A stretch of 64,000 bases of DNA from Harmothoe impar (taxonomy: Eukaryota; Annelida; Polychaeta; Phyllodocida; Polynoidae), in the NCBI GenBank assembly GCA_947462335.1, contig OX381717.1, positions 15,305,166 through 15,369,165 of the forward strand, read 5' to 3'. Positions 8,140 through 15,418 of the stretch are shown here, one piece after another. The position numbers and the translations under genes were made by a program. The notes under the pieces were generated by a model. The model was not told the origin of the DNA, did no database searches, and worked only from the letters and a program-made list of their open reading frames with translations. Positions within the stretch are counted from its first letter, which is position 1, and each line of letters opens with the position of its first letter.

Positions 8140-9257
8140 TGAACATCACTCTACCTAGCAACAGCTCTATGGAGTATTATCCTGACAACAGCTTGACGTC
8201 TTTCCGAACTCACTTCGACTCGCCGCTCCTTCTGCCCGAAGCGTACGAAGCGGCTCTGACTGAGATCATCCTCCCTACAGAATGGACTAACGTGCACGAC
8301 GACGACTTGATCATCGTTGTTCCTCTGCGCACCAAAGGTTCGCTAGAGGAGGCGATCCAGGTTTTAAAAGAAACTAAATTCTCCGAAGGAAAAAAACCAC
8401 AGGTAGACTGGAAGAGAATGAAAAACGCGAACGGTCTGAGCAAGCTAACGTTCAGCTCAAAATTCCCGCTGAACTGGAAGGAAGCGAGCTATGTAACGGT
8501 GGAAGAGATATCAGACACGTCGGAAGAGCAGCAATTGAAACCGGAAACAAAAAGGTTCAAGAGAGAGGTCGACTTGAGACAGACGAATGCCGTATACAAG
8601 CAGTTCTTGTCCCCGGCGGTGAAGAAGAAGACGATCAGCCATCAAGCAAGACAGATGATCGAAAAGATGGAGAAGGACATGGGAGTGCGCAGTTTCATGC
8701 CAAACATATTCGAGATACCTCCTATTTTCACCGGAAGCAACCACACCCTAATCGAGCGCTTGAGTGAGACGTTGCGAGATGACAGACTAGAGGGCGACAG
8801 CTTCTTGCTCAAACCGATGCGGATCTTATCGTACGACGCCAAGACGAAACGCGTCACCATCAAACCGCCGAGACACTGTGCTGTCCTGCTGAGTCAGCAT
8901 CTCGCATGCGTTCTAGGCTTCGGAGAGAAGACGTGTTTCGCGTCGCCGACTACCGGCGCCTACTCGATGGATGTTTACGGGGACGTGCACTCTGTGTACA
9001 TATACACCGACATGATCCAGGAGAGACGTGTGGGCGACATGCAAGTGCCGCTGTTGCGCTGCGTGGCGGTGGACAGAGGCGGAAAGCGTCGAGGTGGCGT
9101 GCAAGCTATCAGTTTTCCCCATTTGGATTATTTCCCCTTGAAATCCAAGAGGTTTACCGAGGTCGGCATCTATTTAAGAGACCGATCCGGTCATTCCATC
9201 CCATTCGGTAGAGGCGAGGTGACCGTGACACTTCATCTGAGACCTATTGAGCGCTGA
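8139..9257 (+). CDS. Minor capsid (penton-like) protein
   Basis: 372 residues. The N-terminal block (SSMEYYPDNSLTSF, then LPEAYEAALTEI and LPTEW, residues ~9-48) is the signature I associate with the penton-like minor capsid proteins of Polinton-like viruses in invertebrate genomes. The C-terminal third is rich in beta-type segments (TGAYSMDVYGDVHSVYIYTD; GRGEVTVTLHLRP). A charged insert occupies ~125-200. It lies between integrase and the basic core-like protein, in the usual structural-gene block. Confidence 0.82.
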   Translation: MNITLPSNSSMEYYPDNSLTSFRTHFDSPLLLPEAYEAALTEIILPTEWTNVHDDDLIIVVPLRTKGSLEEAIQVLKETKFSEGKKPQVDWKRMKNANGLSKLTFSSKFPLNWKEASYVTVEEISDTSEEQQLKPETKRFKREVDLRQTNAVYKQFLSPAVKKKTISHQARQMIEKMEKDMGVRSFMPNIFEIPPIFTGSNHTLIERLSETLRDDRLEGDSFLLKPMRILSYDAKTKRVTIKPPRHCAVLLSQHLACVLGFGEKTCFASPTTGAYSMDVYGDVHSVYIYTDMIQERRVGDMQVPLLRCVAVDRGGKRRGGVQAISFPHLDYFPLKSKRFTEVGIYLRDRSGHSIPFGRGEVTVTLHLRPIER

Positions 9258-9268
9258 AAGAGAGAAAA

Positions 9269-9694
9269 ATGATGCGTCAACGCGTTCCGTACTTTCCACC
9301 CAGGCGCACCGTCGGCAGAGGGTACAGCGATTACTACAACGCGCAGCTGGGCAACGGCGTCAACGTGTACAGCGGGCGCTCTTTCCAGAGCGGGCACGGT
9401 TTAGGCGGCGCTCTGTTAGGTCTGATGCGCTCGGCTACCCCGCTATTGAAGTCGGTGGGAAAAACGCTGCTCCGCGCCGGTGTGGGCGTAGCTAAAGATG
9501 TGCTGGCGGGTCGGACTTTAAAGAGCAGCGTGAAAGACCGAGGCGCAGGCGCTCTGAAGAGACTGGCGAGTACGGCGTTCTCGGGAGGAAAGACGCCTGT
9601 CGCGTCTAAGAAAGGGTCGAAACGTCGCCGGCATTCTCCTCAGACGGGCGGTGGCTCTTGCAAGAGACGTAGAGGGGATGTATTCGACCGGTAA
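9269..9694 (+). CDS. Basic core-like / pVI-like minor virion protein
   Basis: 141 residues, very basic. A Gly-rich segment (GHGLGGALLGLMR, ~43-56) leads into an amphipathic helix (LLKSVGKTLLRAGVGVAKDVL, in two halves), followed by clusters such as KRRRH and CKRRRGD. This arrangement matches small DNA-condensing or membrane-active virion proteins next to capsid genes in adenovirus-like elements. Its start follows an AGAGAGAAAAATG leader 11 nt after the previous stop. The assignment to pVI or core type is inference from composition. Confidence 0.68.
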   Translation: MMRQRVPYFPPRRTVGRGYSDYYNAQLGNGVNVYSGRSFQSGHGLGGALLGLMRSATPLLKSVGKTLLRAGVGVAKDVLAGRTLKSSVKDRGAGALKRLASTAFSGGKTPVASKKGSKRRRHSPQTGGGSCKRRRGDVFDR

Positions 9695-9711
9695 GCGCCT
9701 AGGCGTTCAGG

Positions 9712-9724
9712 TATAAATAAAAAG
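9712..9724 (+). promoter_or_regulatory. TATA box of the major capsid gene
   Basis: TATAAATAAAAAG followed by ACTGGAGG. Transcription would start near 9745, giving a leader of ~30 nt before the capsid ATG. It shares AAAAGACTG with the element at 3521. Confidence 0.6.
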
Positions 9725-9773
9725 ACTGGAGGCGGCCGGCGTCAGTCTGTCGGCCGCATGAAGAGAGAACACA

Positions 9774-11078
9774 ATGGCTTACGTACACGAGAGCAGTAAC
9801 GAGTGCGCGCTCTCTGAGCTCGACCTGCACACCGTAGCGCCGACTCAGACTACTATCTTAAAGTCGTCTTTCCTGGGGATAGAAACAAAAAACTCTTTAG
9901 AGGATGGAGGTAACATAAATTTCACCATCAACAAGTCGCAAGAGTACACAGACCTGAACGAGAATTACCTTCATCTGGAATGTCAAGTGCTAAAGGACGG
10001 AGCGGCGATCGAGGACACCGACGCGGTAGCTCCGGTGAACAACTTGGCTCACTCGCTCTTCAAAGACGTCCAAGTCTCCATCGGCGGTTTCAAAGTGTCT
10101 GGCAACACCGAGACCTACCCTTACCGAGCTTACTTGGAAGGGTTACTCAACTACAACAAAGACGTGAAGGACGGCGTCATGAGCGCCCAGGGGTGGCATG
10201 AAGATACGCCCGGTCAGTTTGACACGTTGACTGACGCGAATGCGGGGTACAAAGCGCGCAAGAAGCTAATCTCCAACAAGCGCTTTTCGCTGATGGCGCG
10301 ACTGCACTTTGACCTGGCTCATCAACCGAAGCTCATCGTTGGAGAGACAGAAATCAATCTCACTCTGAAACAAGCGGCGCCCTCTTTCTATCTGATGTGC
10401 GCCGCTGACGGAGGCTACAGCTTGAAGATCTACAAAGCAAAGCTCTACGTGCGACGCGTGCTGGTGGCGGACGCTGTAGCGGAAACGCACGAGAGAGCGG
10501 TGATAGAACACGGGCCCTTCGACTACCCGGTGAACAGAGTGGAGGTGACGACCTACGCCATCCCTCAAGGTAACAGAGATCACAGCTACACGCACTCCAA
10601 CACAGGCCAGCTTCCCAAGTCGATGATGATTTGCTTCCTTGACCACGACGCCTTCAACGGTAGCTACACCAAGAACCCGTTCGAGATGAAGCATTACGAC
10701 ATCAGCTCGCTTCAAGTGATAGTGAACGATCAGAAAGTGCCGAACGACGCCTACGTGCCCGACTTTAAGACCAAAGCGGCCGTGAGAGAGTACTTGGCGC
10801 TACACACGGAAACGGGGATGTACGAGGGCGCGCGCTCCTGCGGTATTTCATACGAACAATTCCTGAACGGTTACACGGTGTTCCCCCTCGACTTAACCCC
10901 AGACAGATCGCACGACGGGTGTCGCGTGAACCTTATAAGAGCGGGTCAGCTGAGGGTGGAAGTCAGTTTCCGCTCGGCGCTACAAGCGACAACAACGGTG
11001 CTACTCTACTTGGTGTACGACAACGTCGTCGAGCTGACCCGAGATCGACACCCCGTCACCGACTACCACATGAACTGA
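9774..11078 (+). CDS. Major capsid protein (double jelly-roll type)
   Basis: 434 residues. The order of segments fits the invertebrate Polinton/adintovirus major capsid family: an N-terminal VHESSNECALSELDLH motif, INFTINKSQEYTDL, a beta-rich FKDVQVSIGGFKVSG and a C-terminal YEQFLNGYTVFPLDLTPD before a basic-acidic end. These proteins form hexon-like trimers of two upright jelly rolls. It has its own TATA element and is intact. The next gene starts 29 nt downstream. Confidence 0.88.
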   Translation: MAYVHESSNECALSELDLHTVAPTQTTILKSSFLGIETKNSLEDGGNINFTINKSQEYTDLNENYLHLECQVLKDGAAIEDTDAVAPVNNLAHSLFKDVQVSIGGFKVSGNTETYPYRAYLEGLLNYNKDVKDGVMSAQGWHEDTPGQFDTLTDANAGYKARKKLISNKRFSLMARLHFDLAHQPKLIVGETEINLTLKQAAPSFYLMCAADGGYSLKIYKAKLYVRRVLVADAVAETHERAVIEHGPFDYPVNRVEVTTYAIPQGNRDHSYTHSNTGQLPKSMMICFLDHDAFNGSYTKNPFEMKHYDISSLQVIVNDQKVPNDAYVPDFKTKAAVREYLALHTETGMYEGARSCGISYEQFLNGYTVFPLDLTPDRSHDGCRVNLIRAGQLRVEVSFRSALQATTTVLLYLVYDNVVELTRDRHPVTDYHMN

Positions 11079-11107
11079 AGACAAGACGGCGGTACTTGGC
11101 GTATCGT

Positions 11108-11560
11108 ATGAACACGCTTGAAATAAGCAGAGTGTTGAAGGAAAACGTTCACACAAAACATCGTTTCCTGGGCGTTTTCTCTTGTGACACTATTCCGAAG
11201 CACCCTATCAAAGACACTTGTTTCGTGAGCAACACAGATCCGCAACATTTACCAGGTCAGCATTGGGTGGCGTTTTACGTGTCGAGCACGGGTGAAGTGT
11301 ACTACTTTGATTCCTTCGGCTTACCGCCGCTGAGTGCGGAGTTCTTGTCTTTCGTGGAACGCTCTGCTCCGTTCAAGTGGCAAAGAAACCGCATTCAACT
11401 ACAAGACACTTCTGCTGACACCTGTGGACCTCATTGCGTTCATTTCCTAATTGAAGCATGTCGAACAAGAAACCCCAAGAAGTGCGTCATGCGCATGAGC
11501 AAAATCCCAAAGCTGAGCGACCGGGTCGTGAGTCAGAAGCTATCGATGATGCTGTTGTGA
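11108..11560 (+). CDS. Adenain-like cysteine protease (maturation protease)
   Basis: 150 residues from the first ATG after the capsid stop. The open frame begins earlier, inside the capsid gene, without a good start. Catalytic residues appear in family order: H52 (QHWVAFYV), D68 (YYFDSFG), Q99 and C106 (ADTCGPHC). This ULP/adenain fold cleaves virion precursors at Gly-X sites. It follows the capsid gene, as is usual in Polintons, and its 3' end overlaps a short ORF in another frame. Confidence 0.92.
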   Translation: MNTLEISRVLKENVHTKHRFLGVFSCDTIPKHPIKDTCFVSNTDPQHLPGQHWVAFYVSSTGEVYYFDSFGLPPLSAEFLSFVERSAPFKWQRNRIQLQDTSADTCGPHCVHFLIEACRTRNPKKCVMRMSKIPKLSDRVVSQKLSMMLL

Positions 11561-11757
11561 CGGGTTGTTGCGATGGCGGCCGTTTCATGGAGGCAAAGAT
11601 TCTCTGCCTTGCCGAAATGGTGTTGGATTTATCCAAAGTCGTGCAATGTCTATTGGAGAAAAGTCGTCCGGGGTGTGGTGGTGCGAGTGACGGCGGCGTG
11701 AGACTTTGCGGCCTGTTGAGTTGCTGCAAATCGAAGAAGCAAGCTAAAAAAGCATAA
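11458..11757 (+). CDS. Small overlapping ORF, 99 aa, function unknown
   Basis: It starts inside the protease gene in a different frame and continues ~195 nt past the protease stop to a TAA just before the polyadenylation signal. The non-overlapping part encodes a short helix (MEAKILCLAEMVLDLSK) and a Cys/Lys-rich end (CGLLSCCKSKKQAKKA). The position, at the end of a transcript with no other gene, supports a real product, but I know no relative. Confidence 0.4.
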   Translation: MSNKKPQEVRHAHEQNPKAERPGRESEAIDDAVVTGCCDGGRFMEAKILCLAEMVLDLSKVVQCLLEKSRPGCGGASDGGVRLCGLLSCCKSKKQAKKA

Positions 11758-11789
11758 ACTTGTGTGTTTTTTCTGATTGAAAATGAAAA

Positions 11790-11795
11790 AATAAA
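11790..11795 (+). terminator. Polyadenylation signal AATAAA of the structural genes
   Basis: AATAAA, with a second-best ATAAAATG just after, ~35 nt past the last stop and ~75 nt before the right TIR. It could serve all + strand transcripts of the element. Confidence 0.6.
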
Positions 11796-11868
11796 GAATA
11801 AAATGAAAAGAAAAGAAATTATCTTGTTGTGTTTTTATTTCTATATATAAGTTACATAACTTTTTTTT

Positions 11869-12262
11869 GTTTGTTTGTTTACAAACAGTCACGTGTCACG
11901 TGGTGTTGTTTACAAACAAGAAAGCCACGTGGTGTTGTTTACAAACAAACCCTAAGTAGGTCACGTTACCCTAGTTACCAGAATGCCGGCTTCTGATTGG
12001 CTGAGCCTAAGTAGGTCACGTGACGTAAGTAGGTCACGTTACCATGGTTACCAGAATGCCGGCCTCTGATTGGCTGAGAGCTTCTAAGTAGGTCAGTAGG
12101 TCACCCAGAATGCTGGCTTCTGATTGGCTGAGAGCCCTAAGTAGGTCACGTTACCATGGCAACGGGTCACGTGACCAAATGGAGGCCTCTGATTGGCTGC
12201 ATGTCGATTGAGTAATAAACAGTACTTAACTATAGTCCCGTTCCGATACATACTATACTACT
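11869..12262. repeat. Right terminal inverted repeat of the Polinton
   Basis: Near-identical inverse of 1746-2137, differing at only a few positions (for example the left CTCTCTTG versus TTTCTTG, and TAACTATGG versus TAACCATGG). It carries the same CCAAT, X-box-like, E-box and TGTTTAC modules, pointing inward. Confidence 0.93.
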
Positions 12263-12268
12263 AATTTC

Positions 12269-13160
12269 AATTTAAAAAATTTATTATCCTGAGCATACAA
12301 TCTATGAATTAACATAGGAATCACTTGTTCTGCTCAGTTAGGAGCAAGAAGGTTTTGTATTCATCCTTAAATCTAACAACAACTTTGACTTTCTGTATAA
12401 AACCTTTCTTTTAGCTTTGATTTCATTTGGAAGGATTAAAGAACCCTTGGATGATATTACTTAAAGGGGGGGGGGGGAGGGGGGGTATGAGTAAGTTGAA
12501 ATTCCAATATTAATTGGTAATCTGGGTTACTTATGCAATATAGTACAATTGTACAACCTCAATACGTTCCAACATATTTTCAGATTATGGAAATGCACAA
12601 TGTCAAAGTCAAACAATTCTCCCTATACACACGTATGAATAAGATCAAATTCTACTAAATACATGCCTACTATATTGTGTCACTTGAATAGTTAGTTAAT
12701 TTATTAAACATCATATTTGGGACTGTTATATTACAGGAACCAAATACAACAACATAAGCCGTAGTACTGCATAAATCGAATATTCTGAGACATATAGCAA
12801 TTAGAGTCAGTTCTCACAATTTAGCACGGTAAACATGTCCACAAATTCTTCCTTTAGTCTCTGCACCATACCTTCCATTGCACTAACATTGCACAAAATA
12901 ATTTTGCACAAAAAATAATACATATTTGCGGCTGATTTTTGAAACACTCAATAATAGAAAAAAGCCTAGTTATATTGTTCCTCCTGGTAGGAATCTCTTT
13001 TAGAAAGTAGAGAAATGCATCCTTTAGCTGACTTACTTTTGGGCTGGACAATTCTTAACATGTGTGATGCAGCCAGCAGGCAGGCAGCCTGTGTGTGAGA
13101 GCTCAGTCAGTGACAGGATTATATAAAGAAAGCATAGTCTTGATAGCAACTTATGCATAA
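12269..13160. other. AT-rich host sequence
   Basis: I see no gene. A G-rich run (12464-12487) is the only notable feature. CTCAGTCAGTGACAGGATTATATAAAG at 13103-13130 includes a TATATAAA-like word ~35 bp before the first ATG of the next gene. Confidence 0.5.
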
Positions 13161-13228
13161 TATGCCAAGAAACAAAAGGAAAGAAGTATCCTCTGAACAA
13201 AAGTGCAAGTTCACATTGCCTGGAAACG

Positions 13229-15418
13229 TTGAAGCAAAGTACAGAAAGCCGTATAAAATATCGAGATGTGAAGTACAAAGATGCAGTTGATAATATCAAT
13301 GAAGCGTACGCAGCAGGTATGCCCATAAGAACATGGCATAACTACTGCTACACACATTATACTGACAGTTCAAAATTAGCTAGACTTAAAAATGCATATG
13401 AAAAAAAATTCAAGCAGACAGAAATGGAACAGAATTTTGCGTCTCCATTAAACCACTTCACAAGAAGTCAGACAACTCCAGTTACTTGGACTCTCTGTCT
13501 CTTCTGCCAGGATGAAACAACACCCCACACTGATCTAAGGAAACTAGAAACAAGCAGGCTCAATGATGAGATCATGACAAATCATAAGTATGACCATTCC
13601 CTGTCCGTTCGCCTTGCTGGTGTTTCTGATTTAATGGCTGTAGATGCACACTACCACTTGAACTGTTTGTCAAAATTCAAGCGATACTGCACCAAGAAGA
13701 AGGATGGAAACAAATCCAACTCATTGCCATTACTGTGGCTTACAGATGAGCTCCTATATGCAGCAGACAAACGCCATGTCCTGCAGTTAGATGAAGTATG
13801 GGATAGATATGCTATTTTGGTCAGAGATGCAAAGTGTGAAATACCAGCATCTTTCCTAAGCAGGCGTTCAACATTCAAGGAGAAGCTGCAGGACCTTGTT
13901 GGCGAAAAGGTGTTGTTAGTCCAACCTAAACTGTGTGCAAATGATGAGCGTGGTACTCTTCTCATTCCCAAAAGCATCTGTGGAGATGCAATCATCGAGC
14001 TAGCCAAGATGGAAGAGGATGATGCCCTTACTATGCCAGCCTATCAACCTGAGGATTCCTTATTCAGGTCTATAGTGCATGTAGCCCTAAAGCTACGTAG
14101 CGATTGTATGGCTCAATGTGGCCATAAAAACCTGTCAGTCAATGAACAAGACCAAATCAATTGTGCTGTGGATTCAGTGTACATGCTGTTGAAAATAATG
14201 TTTGCTGGACAAGAGATCCTACATCTAGATGAAAGTGACATAGATAACCACCATGAGAAAAAGGTTGACCCAGCATTGAGCATAACCCAAGACATCATGT
14301 ATCTCATGAGTGGTGGTCAGAAATGGACTCCTAAACATCTTGGCCTGGCTAGCACAATTCATCAAGCCACACGATCAAAGCAGTTAGTCAATCTACTATC
14401 CAATGCTGGTCATTGTCTCAATTATCAGCAGCTCATGCAATCAGATACTGGCCATGCGGAAAATACCTTGGAGTCTATGGACACAGAAACAGGTGCAGTC
14501 CTTCCCCCAAATCTGAAGGCAAACACTTTTACCCACTTCTCAGCTGACAACATAGACATTCTAGATTCATCACTGAATGGGAAGGATTCTTTCCATGCAA
14601 CACAGATTGCAGCTTGGCAGGAAGGCCCAGCTGAGGATATAGATTTGAGAAATCTGAAGCCCTCAAAAAACTCATCTCTCCAAGCACCTGATGTAATGGA
14701 CAACCTTGTACCAACACAGGCTGTGTTAGGAGGAGGTTCCCCAAGGTTTGCCGAAGTCACTAGCGAAACATTTCTAAGCAAACCAGAAGTATTAAAATTG
14801 AGTCTGGCAAAGGACATGGCATTTGTTATAACACGCCAATCTGAGACGACCAAAAAGGGATGGACAGAGTTTAATGAAGAAATCAGTACCAACAACAATG
14901 AAACAACAACAGTAGGGTACATGCCTATAATTCAAGAACCTGCTCATGAAATGGACACTCTGAACACTGTGGTGCAGAGATGTATGTACATATCAGCGCA
15001 GCTTGGTCAGTATTACACCGTAATCACAGTTGATCAAGCCCTATTTTGTCGTTTGATGGAACTGAAATGGCAGACTCCGTTGTACCAAGATAGGGTGTTC
15101 ATTCGCCTTGGAGGCCTACATATAGCCATGAACTATCTGAAAACCATCGGTCAGCATATTCAAAGTACCGGCATAGTAGAGGCCTGGGTGGAAAGTGGCA
15201 TCTTAGGACAAGGTACAGCCCATCATGTACTGACCGGAAAGGACTACAACAAGGGAATGCGTACACACAAAACAATGTACCAAGCCCTATGGCGGATTCT
15301 GCTCCCAGACTTTCTCTGCTACCTCTCTGACAAGAGTTCAACCCTTATTCAAGACATTGAGGGAGCTGCTTCATCAGAAGATGTTGTCACTCTTTTAGAG
15401 AATGCTGCATATCTCTGA
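13229..15418 (+). CDS. N-terminal half of a large nuclease/CXC-domain protein
   Basis: An intronless frame of ~730 codons. It has no ATG at its upstream edge; the first in-frame ATG is at 13319. An ATG at 13162 opens another frame (MPRNKRKEVSSEQ) that dies at ~13290, so the true N terminus may be shifted or spliced. Visible features are a Cys/His cluster (CLFCQDET, then HYHLNCL, ~residues 90-150) and a conserved block near the end (VFIRLGGLHIAMNYL; VLTGKDYNKGMRTH, ~625-680). I recognise this as a large multi-copy family of aquatic invertebrates, known to me only as uncharacterised. It ends where the second half begins in another frame. Confidence 0.7.
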   Translation: MKQSTESRIKYRDVKYKDAVDNINEAYAAGMPIRTWHNYCYTHYTDSSKLARLKNAYEKKFKQTEMEQNFASPLNHFTRSQTTPVTWTLCLFCQDETTPHTDLRKLETSRLNDEIMTNHKYDHSLSVRLAGVSDLMAVDAHYHLNCLSKFKRYCTKKKDGNKSNSLPLLWLTDELLYAADKRHVLQLDEVWDRYAILVRDAKCEIPASFLSRRSTFKEKLQDLVGEKVLLVQPKLCANDERGTLLIPKSICGDAIIELAKMEEDDALTMPAYQPEDSLFRSIVHVALKLRSDCMAQCGHKNLSVNEQDQINCAVDSVYMLLKIMFAGQEILHLDESDIDNHHEKKVDPALSITQDIMYLMSGGQKWTPKHLGLASTIHQATRSKQLVNLLSNAGHCLNYQQLMQSDTGHAENTLESMDTETGAVLPPNLKANTFTHFSADNIDILDSSLNGKDSFHATQIAAWQEGPAEDIDLRNLKPSKNSSLQAPDVMDNLVPTQAVLGGGSPRFAEVTSETFLSKPEVLKLSLAKDMAFVITRQSETTKKGWTEFNEEISTNNNETTTVGYMPIIQEPAHEMDTLNTVVQRCMYISAQLGQYYTVITVDQALFCRLMELKWQTPLYQDRVFIRLGGLHIAMNYLKTIGQHIQSTGIVEAWVESGILGQGTAHHVLTGKDYNKGMRTHKTMYQALWRILLPDFLCYLSDKSSTLIQDIEGAASSEDVVTLLENAAYL

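Larger units (their letters stand above)
1746..12262 (+). mobile_element. Polinton/Maverick (adintovirus-like) element lacking polB, complete with TIRs and TSD
   Basis: The element starts AGTAGTATAG and ends CTATACTACT. It is flanked by a perfect 6-bp direct repeat AATTTC (1740-1745 and 12263-12268), the duplication length known for Polinton integrases. Inside are a packaging ATPase, retroviral-type integrase, major and minor capsid proteins, adenain-like protease and smaller virion-type proteins, all on the + strand, plus one minus-strand gene at the left end. No DNA polymerase B is present, and the whole element is 10.5 kb where known Polintons usually run 15-20 kb. All core frames are open, so the insertion is recent or conserved. 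It could replicate with help from a polB-bearing relative or from host enzymes. Confidence 0.93.

Noticed and set aside
1746..12262. An ordinary polB-bearing Polinton with polB hidden in a short or split frame
   Set aside because: I looked for polymerase-type motifs (DxxSLYPS, YxDTD-like) in the translated frames between the TIRs and saw none. There is also no room for ~1,000 codons outside the assigned genes.
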